From: Cydia pomonella
Taxonomy: Eukaryota; Arthropoda; Insecta; Lepidoptera; Tortricidae
Assembly: GCF_033807575.1 (NCBI RefSeq)
Contig: NC_084717.1
Span: forward strand, 5,581,692 to 5,645,691
Direction: 5' to 3'
DNA: 64,000 bases
Shown here: piece by piece, positions 25,101 to 34,100 of the stretch
Layout: every line of letters starts with the position of its first letter
Position numbering within the stretch: position 1 is the first letter of the stretch
Position numbers and translations under genes: made by a program
The notes under the pieces: generated by a model
The model's database searches: none
What the model saw: only the letters and a program-made list of their open reading frames with translations
Told to the model about the DNA's origin: nothing

Positions 25101-28100
25101 AAAAGTATTCGATTACAGTTGGGTATACAAAGTCTTAAGTCAACCATTCAAGTCGACGAGTAGAAAATAGTACTTTATGCAACCAGGGGGGTAAGTGAAA
25201 TTTTGGATACGAGGGAATTAAAGACCCGAGTTTGCAATATTCTTACCCCCGGAGTTACAATATTTTTTATCACACTTGTGAAGAAAAAACTCAATTTTAA
25301 GCGAAATAATTCTTAAATACGGTGACATATCAAACATTCGTCGGCCATTTTGTAATTTCTTGACAAGTTAGGCATCGAAGGCCCAGACCTATTCGGTATT
25401 CAGCCACGATTGAAAATGATGTAAAATAAAATTAAACGGCTGTTAAATTAATCAAATTAAATAATTTTAACCATAAACAAAAATAGTAAATTATAAACGT
25501 TGGTATTTTATAAGTAAAACTCATTTATTCTACTTGGTTTGTATGATGATACAATTTCACCATCCTTAACTTTTCGGGAACAAAATAGACCTTTGTCCTT
25601 CAGTACACCTGCACGAAATAAGATCTTTTACGAGCAAGTGTGGTGAAAAGAAAAATTCAGACTGTTAAGACCCGTGTGTTTTATAAAGGCTTTAGTAACA
25701 ACGGAGCTAGCAGCGGAATCCACCGTACCGCGCGGCCGCCTGCTGCGGCGCTGCCTCGAGCTCTGCCTCTCCGCGGCGCGCTCCCCTCCCGGCCCGGCCG
25801 CGGCGGCGCGCGCGCACCTAGTGCTGCGAGCTCTGTATAGACACACCGCGCCGCCCGCCGCGCACACGGCCGAGGCCATCATGGTAGCGGTGCGCGGGTT
25901 CGAAGCCGACACTTGGACAGTGAGTAGCTAACATGATAAATATTATGGTAGCCTCACACACTGACACTTAAATGGTGGTAGTATAAAATATTTCAAAATG
26001 TTTTTCTTTCCACGATCGCTCCGGCTGAGGAATGAAATCCTTCATGAGGTTTAAAAAGACTAAAGTGCGTGTTTTTTTCAAAAAATAAGTATATGCGTGT
26101 CTATTGGGTCGGTAGTATGCATTGACAGTTCTGAAGTTGCAGGCGTCCATATACGGTAACCGCTTACCATTAGGCAAAATATACTTGTTATAATAAACAG
26201 TTGAAATGTATATAAGGGATTTTAAACAAAAACGACTTACACACAGATTATACTTATAAACTGAAATAGATGTCATACACTAAAGAAGAAATCCGGCCTC
26301 AGCCACTGCTGGGCTATGTCATGAGGGACTCGAGGGAAGAAGAATTTGAGTCCCACGTTAGCCAGAGTTCATCATCGTTATTTTCATTGTGATTGACATC
26401 ATATATATTTAAAGCCTGACCAGTAATATATGATCACGCGCCATATTGCGGAATTTCATTGGAACTAAATTTTTCATACTAAATTGTCATCCTGTACATG
26501 AGAATAACAGCGCTCTCTTGACGATGATCAAGATCATATATTTCTGGTCGGGTTTTAATAGTGTGACTGCTTATAAAACAAGAATCAAAATATTTAATAA
26601 CATAATGTATTTCCCAAGCTTGTGTTAATTGACTATTGTTTCCAGGAGCGAAACTCATCGACTCTCCTGTTCAGTGCCCTGACCGTGCGAGTGTTCGGCG
26701 TAGCGCGCTCTAGCGGCCATAAGCTGTCCGCACGTAACACTATGACAGGCCGGATTTTCTTCCTGCGTTACCCGCAACTTTACGACTTCTTACTGGTAAG
26801 AATTAGACAGAAACCTAATTTTTTAGGGTTCCGTACCCAAAGTGTCAAACGGGACCCTATTACTGAGACTCCGCTGTCCGTCCGTCTCTCACCAGGCTCT
26901 ATCTCATGAACTGTGATAGTTAGCCATTTGAAATTTCTACAGATTATGTATTTCTGTTGCCGCTATAACAACAAATACTAAAAACAGAATTAAATAAATA
27001 TTTCTTTCCAATCTCGAGTTTCTCATCCAATCACCGAAGTTAAGCAACGTCGGGCGGGGTCAGTACTTGGATGGGTGACCGTTTTTGTAGATAATGGTAC
27101 GGAACCCTTCCTGTACGAGTCCGACTCGCACTTGGCCGATTTTTTTCATTCATTCAAAGTTTAGAAGTTGTATGTATAGAATTATTAATTGTTTCAGGAT
27201 CAACTGAAATCCGTGTCACCAGATTCAACGCTCCGTCCATCGCTGTTCCCAACATTGCTGCTTCTGGCGAGGCTCTACCCCTCTGCTCTAGAAGGAACTG
27301 TCTCCAATTTGAAGGTAAAGTAAAATATTACTCTTAGTGGACGGCGTACGAGCTCAATTTCAAAGAAAAACCGCAAATCTATGTACCGTTTAGACATTTA
27401 TAGGGTTTTATGCTCCCCTACAAATGGCTAAACTGTACATAAATTTGCGGTCTCGAGGGCCCAGTTGGCACACGCATACTCGAAGCCAGAACAAAATTTT
27501 TGATTCGCAGTTCTTAAAAAAGAAGGGGAGTGCTGAGTCATTTTTTTTTTGTGTGGTGAAAAAAACAGAAACCAATCGCAATTTTATGCTAGCCTACAGT
27601 ATACCTTTGTATCCTGTCTGTGGAAATCTGTAATTGGTTTATCTGATACATATCTATGTTGACATAGTTCTGTGATGTTGACCTAGTTTTAGTTACTTAA
27701 GCTAAAAATAAAATAGGTGTATTTTGTTAGCTGCTACTAAGTTTAGAAGTTAAAATTTGAAATATATATATATATATATATTTATAGTTATATGGTTAAG
27801 GTATCTAAAAGAGTGTTTTGATTAGATTTTATGCTTTTAAAAATAATCGTTTCTAAAGTCGAACATAATGTGTTTTCACTAAGTTTAGGACCAGACATAT
27901 AATAATTTTTAAGAAAAAAAAAGCCGAGGGAGAACGGTTAAAGAAAGATTAGTGTTGATTTGGATTTCATACTATAAAATAAATAAAAAATTGTCTTAAA
28001 AATCTAATTTGCTCAACAAACACAGCAAAGTGGTCAAATCGCCAAACGTAAACTAAGCATCGTTGAAGAATTCCATTCTGATCATCATCAGCAGTTCCAC

Positions 28101-31100
28101 TTCATCAAATGTCACTTTTTTAAATGTACATGCTTGATTTGTTGATGAAAATACAATTTGAAGAGTTCCTTCGATTCCTCATGGATCCCATCATCAGAAC
28201 TGAGTTTTGACAAAAACGGGAACAATCTGTACATATATAAATTCAATTAAAAAATATTTTTTAAGATCAGTTCAGAATCGGAGTTCTGCAGTAAAAAACA
28301 AACAACAAACATTAAAAAAAACATACAACAGAATTGATAACCTCTTTTTGAAATCTTAAAGTTGATTAAAACAATGAATAAAAAATCAAGAAAATAAAGT
28401 TTCATCAATATTTTTCACGATAATAATTTTGAATATGACGGAATGACTCATCAACAGACAGGAGATTTTGTGGCAAAATAGAGTGATTGACAAAATCAAA
28501 TACGACATGTCTATAATATCATGTGCTGCTATGTGTACTGGCGTAAATTCCGAAGAAGAAATTGCGTCTGTTTCTACATATATAATTTTATACAAACTTC
28601 ATGTAATTTTTATTGTTAAATTATTTTTTTATTCGGTGGCCCGTTTTTTAATTCGATTACACAACTATCGATATCGATAAATGTTTCTGACACTAGCAAA
28701 AATTCAAGAAAATTCCGGGCTCTGTTAATGAGTCATCAGATACGGTCTATTCATACGGGAGTATTCATCAAGCCACCGTCGTCCCTACAATATTATAATC
28801 ATTTACCTAATACAAGGTGCTCAAGGAACCCGAAAGACTTTAACTACGCATTTTAGAGATCAAAAGAAGAAAAAAATTTATTATAAGTTTGAGTCAATTT
28901 CGCAATGTTTTTTTTTTCTCTTCTTTTGTTTTTACACAGTATTTGTAGATTTGTACATAAAAAGCACATGTTATTGGTGGTTGTTAATTAACAATAAAAA
29001 AAATTTTTTTATTGGTATTAGCTCTGAATACATTTTTAAATTCTTTCGGGTTCCTTGTGAGCACGTTGTATAGGCAGGATCGATCGAGACTTTTACAAAA
29101 ATGTGAGCTAGATTATTGTACCTGTGTTCAGCTGGAGTGTTTCCTGCCGCACCTGGTGGCGCTGGCTGGCGCGCGCGACGCGGGCACGCGGCGCCTGGCC
29201 GCGCGCGCCGCCGCGCCGCTGCTGCCCCCGCACAGGTACCACAACGAGCACCAACTGTACTACCACAGTACTGGTACATTTTCTTAAATAGAAAGTTAAT
29301 AATGGCAGACTAGCATACGGCCTGCGTGATGGTAAGTGGTCACACCCACGGTAGCCTATGGACGCCTGCAACTCCAGAGGCACTTCAACTCATTTGTGGT
29401 GCGCGTGCCGCGGCCGCTGCAGGACACCAACGCAAGCGCGTACTTCTGGCCGAAGCGTGTGGTGTGTCGGCGGCTCCGGGGCAACCCGCTGAATCCTAAG
29501 CCGAGCCAGACGACGCAACGGAGCCACGCTGTTACGTCGTCGCCCAAATCCAAAAAATATTTAATTTTTATGTGTATGTATTTTTCTCTGTCTCCGTTTA
29601 TTTTATTTTTAGTTTTACAGTGCCTTGGTTTTACTGTAATGCTGTGTTACTTATTTGAGCAATAAAACAAATCAACTCGATTGCAAAAAAATAAAACAAT
29701 ATACATAGTTACTTTGACCATGACATTAAATAATAAAATAAATTAAAAAGGCTTAATTTTTTATTCACTCTTATAATACATTTAAATTAGGTAATAACAC
29801 TACATAAAGATAAACCTGACGAACATAAACGTGTAAATTGTTTTATAATTACAGATGCATAGCTCACATGCAGTCATTACTCGTGACACTCGGCGATCCG
29901 AAGATCAAGAGGAATCTCTGCCACGGACTTTTGTGCCAGGTACACATTTAAAAGTTGACCCGCTTGAAACCATGGTCTCCGATTAAATTCCCACGCGCGT
30001 ACAGTCGGAATATAAGTGAAAACAGGAAGATCTTTGAACGCTAAAACGCTGCGTACGGAGTCAATGGAAGACCAAAGTCTTAGGACGAGCAGCACCAAAC
30101 CATCTGTCGATCCCATATTAGTTTCTAGTGCTCAAACTGTGCGTGTATGAAAAGTTTGACAATTCTCTGTGAGCCAAGTGATGACAAATGCCGTGCTATA
30201 TTTAATATTGATATGTTCGTTGATTATTTTTGACGACCGGTTTGGCCTACTGGGTAGTGACCCTGCCTACGAAGCTGATGGTCCCGGGTTCAAATCCTGG
30301 TAAGGGCATTTATTCGTGTGATACCCAGGGATATTTGTTCCTGAGTCATGGGTGTTTTCTATGTATGTAAGTATTTATACAATATCTTATACCTTTAAAC
30401 GAGCAATTCTTGTATATATATATATATATTTCTGTGATCTCGGAAACGGCTCTAACGATTTCGCTGAAATTTGGTATATGGGGGTTTTTGGGGGTATACA
30501 ATCGATCTAGATTAGTCTTATGTTTGGGAAAACGCGTGTTTTCGAGTTTTCATGCGTTTTTCTTTCGACGCAGAATATGGTCGCTAATTTCGTGTTGTCG
30601 GCCACTGTCCGTCTGGTCCAGCGGGATAAGACGCGGACGGCTAGAAACGAGTGTTACGGGTTCGAATCTCGCCCGGTGACTAACTATTGTTTTTTTTTTA
30701 TATGTTCATGTTTATATATAATTTTTTAATTTTTATTGTTTTAGACAAGTTTAATTTAGTAAAAAAAATTAGTTAAGATTATCACCTATACACCACCATA
30801 TTACGATAAATAGTTATAACCGAGCAAAGCTCGGTCGCCCAGGTACTTTATATATTATATATATCGTTGTCTAAGTACCCTCAACACAAGCCTTATTGAG
30901 CTTACTGTGGGACTTAGTCAATTTGTGTAATAATGTCCTATCATATTTATTTATTTATTATATGTGATGAGATGAAATTGATGATGATCCAGCCTACGTG
31001 ATTTTGAGAAATGAATAGTACATTGTGCAACGAGGGGGGTAAGTAAAATTTTGGATGCAGATAGATCATCGTCAAACTTTCTTAACTACGTTTCACTGAA

Positions 31101-34100
31101 ACTGGATCTTAACTCCTAGCTCCCCACCGATGCAATATCTGGTCAACAAGAGTATGAAAATTCAAATCTAAATTTATATACCCCGCAAACTATTTTGCCC
31201 AAAGGTTGACTGGCATGAAGAATGTCTTGTGGCATGAAGTCCGCCTTTTGTAACTGTATATTTTTACTGTGCAATAAAGTTTCAATAAATAAATAAACAT
31301 AAAGTCGGTTTTTTGCCTGGCAAACACTCCGGGTCCCAGAGACGAGTTGAGGAGTTAACCTATTTAATATATTTCAGTTGACTGTCCTATTGGAGCTTAA
31401 ACCCGATGTGACCATCGACGAAAACTCCAGACCCACACTCCTGGCAGCTGTTCGTGAAACGTTCTGGATTCCCAAACATTTGGCGGACGACGCACCGTGC
31501 TTCCTTATCGCTGACGAGTGGCTCGAGTTTATCAACTTAATCCTGCTAAGGTACTAACACTTGACTGACCATTTTGAACCTTACTCTACGTTCCAATTAG
31601 AAGACATAGAACCTCTTCTGTCGGTATTTTAAATATATGCTGATTTACACCGATGTATGGTGGTAATAGGCGTCGGTAGCGTCATCGCCAAGTCATGTGA
31701 CCATTTTTTTTTTACTTGTAAATATAGTCAAAAGCGAAGTGACTAAACGGGTCATTCAAAAATAATCTGCTCACGGTCTTATTCTTACAAAAGTAAAGAA
31801 ATATTTAGGTCACTTCGAACACCGTGCCTGCATAGCTACTTCTGCTACGAAATGCATCATCAGAGCTCAGACACAGTCATCTCAAAATTTTACAAGAAAA
31901 TTATACAGAATACAATTTTATTTCAGGTTCCCAAAACTTCTAAACGACGATCTCCCATCAATGTCATCTCTTCTCGAAACAGTCTTATTCAGCCCGGCCC
32001 CCACCATCACAAGCGGTCGAGAAGCGTTCCTCACGAACGCCACATACCTGTCACTAATTATCAGCAATGTACCCGCTTTGCTGACAAAACGGTGCCTCCA
32101 ACACTCCGACTACGAAGTCAACTTAGCTGCTCTCAACTACCTACTCATCCTACATGGCTATGAAGAAGATTCCAGTCCATTTTTAGACCACTTATCTAAA
32201 ATTTTAAATAAAGAAACTCTAGAAGAGTTAGAGCGTGATATAAATTATGTTGGAATTCTGTGCAAAGTAACGAAAAATGGGTATTTAGAATGTAAACAAA
32301 AAGCGTTAAAAGTTCTAGCGTTAACTAAAGACACGCAAAGAGAAATAGTAAAGCTAAAGCTTGGAAATAACGTAGAATTAACTGAAGAAACTGTGATAAT
32401 GGAGTTGATAGATTCTATTAGGAATGGCCATACGAGTTTGAGCTCTATTTACTTGCTCAGTTTGTTGAGTTTCGTATCAAAGCCAGTTTTGGAGGTAGTG
32501 AGAGTGCTATATGAATGTAGCTCGGCAGGGAATGAGGAGGATACTAGAGAAATTGTGGTGGGGTATTTGGAAAAGCATTTGATGACGCTGGTGAAGGCAA
32601 AAATGAGTGCGAACAAAGCGGAGATGTGTAAGTATTACATTTTTAGTTATGGCATCTTAATAAAGGCTTATCCAAGAACCGAAGTTTCCAATAAACCTTT
32701 TCGTTTATACTGTTTGTCATATATCCGCACCGATTGTGCACGGAGCTAATAACTTCAGTTTACCCTTTTCTAGACATAGTAAAGATTTATCGACTACATG
32801 CGCGTCAATAGAATTTCAACTTTAGCATTCCGATTTTAAGATTCAAATTAGATATCAATTTCGGGAAATGGGACTTGTCTTCAAATGAATCATCATAGAA
32901 AACCTAGATTGGTGTGGCCTGGAAAAGGGTTATAATTACTATCTGGTGTATATGTCATTCTTGTTGAATCTATGTTAGGTAAGCTAAGGGCAGCTCGTGC
33001 GCAATGAAAAAGCGTCTCTCTATAAGCTATTTTCTTTCTCAATAAATGTATTCGTAGGTGTAGATCCCATGCGTATAAAATTCGCTTATGCATATATTCA
33101 ACGTTGATTATTATCTAAGTCATATGGGTTAGAGTCTGGCTAACGAAATATGAACTCTGCAAAAACTCGGCAATTTCAAATTTGTCCTTACGTAAGCAAA
33201 ACTTACAAGTGTAAGTCCGGAAAAAATAATATAACTACTGAAAATAATATAAAACAAAATTATTATTTTTTTTAAACCCACGACGGTTAAAACATAGGTG
33301 AAAAAGGATGCACAAATAAATGTTCACTGCAGCGCCCTCTGGTGAGTTGTCACCGTAACACCTATCTAAGAACATGCACCAATCAAACCCGAACCCATCA
33401 CTGAAAACCGCATCAAAATCGGACTAGTAGTTTTTAAGATAAATGGCAACATTGGTTTGCACAAACATCCTCTCACCCCAAACGCATATACCGTCTCCGT
33501 TCCGTCGTGGGATCTTTCATTAGCCAGACCCTAGCATCGATATAAAAAGTTTTTATATTTTTTTAGTCGAGTGGTCTGCCTTGCTGTTTGCGACGGTAGC
33601 AATCTTGTTGGAGGACGATTCGCCCGCCGTGCGGCAACGTGCCGCCAACGCCGTGCTCACGTCTCTACACCATAAAGGTCATAATCGTGTGCTATTGAAC
33701 TTATGTTAGCTTTGGTAATGGAATGTTTTCAAACTGGCGCCATTCACATGGTGCTAGTGAGCATTCCAAACCCTGAGACCTGCTTTGTACATGTATATTT
33801 AGCAGTAATATATAGATATTTTTGTCAATATATATATATATATATAATGTCGGAGAATGACTTCAAGAGGCGTTTCATCACGCCATATTTGACAAATAGA
33901 GCTAGCTAGGGTATTACGTTACACCTGAATGGTGTTCGACGCAGTTCCTCCAATGCGTCATAGTGTGCACTGCCAAAACAATTGAAATCGGCAACAATTG
34001 AAGTTATGCTGTCAATCATTCTTCAGACGAGAACGGGAGAAGATGCGTCGGTTGAGCTGCTTGCTTAAGATAAGAAATGTAACGTGTGCTATGATTTATA

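Noticed and set aside
25628..25912. Minus-strand GC-rich frame opposite exon 13
   Set aside because: Shadow of a GC-rich coding exon; exon 13 on the plus strand matches THADA and has proper splice sites.
27021..27081. Functional 5S rRNA gene
   Set aside because: Both ends of the 5S sequence are missing and it is inside a dispersed repeat.
30620..30690. tRNA gene in the insert (GGGTTCGAATC motif)
   Set aside because: No acceptor stem or anticodon arm could be folded; it is tRNA-like promoter text within a mobile element.
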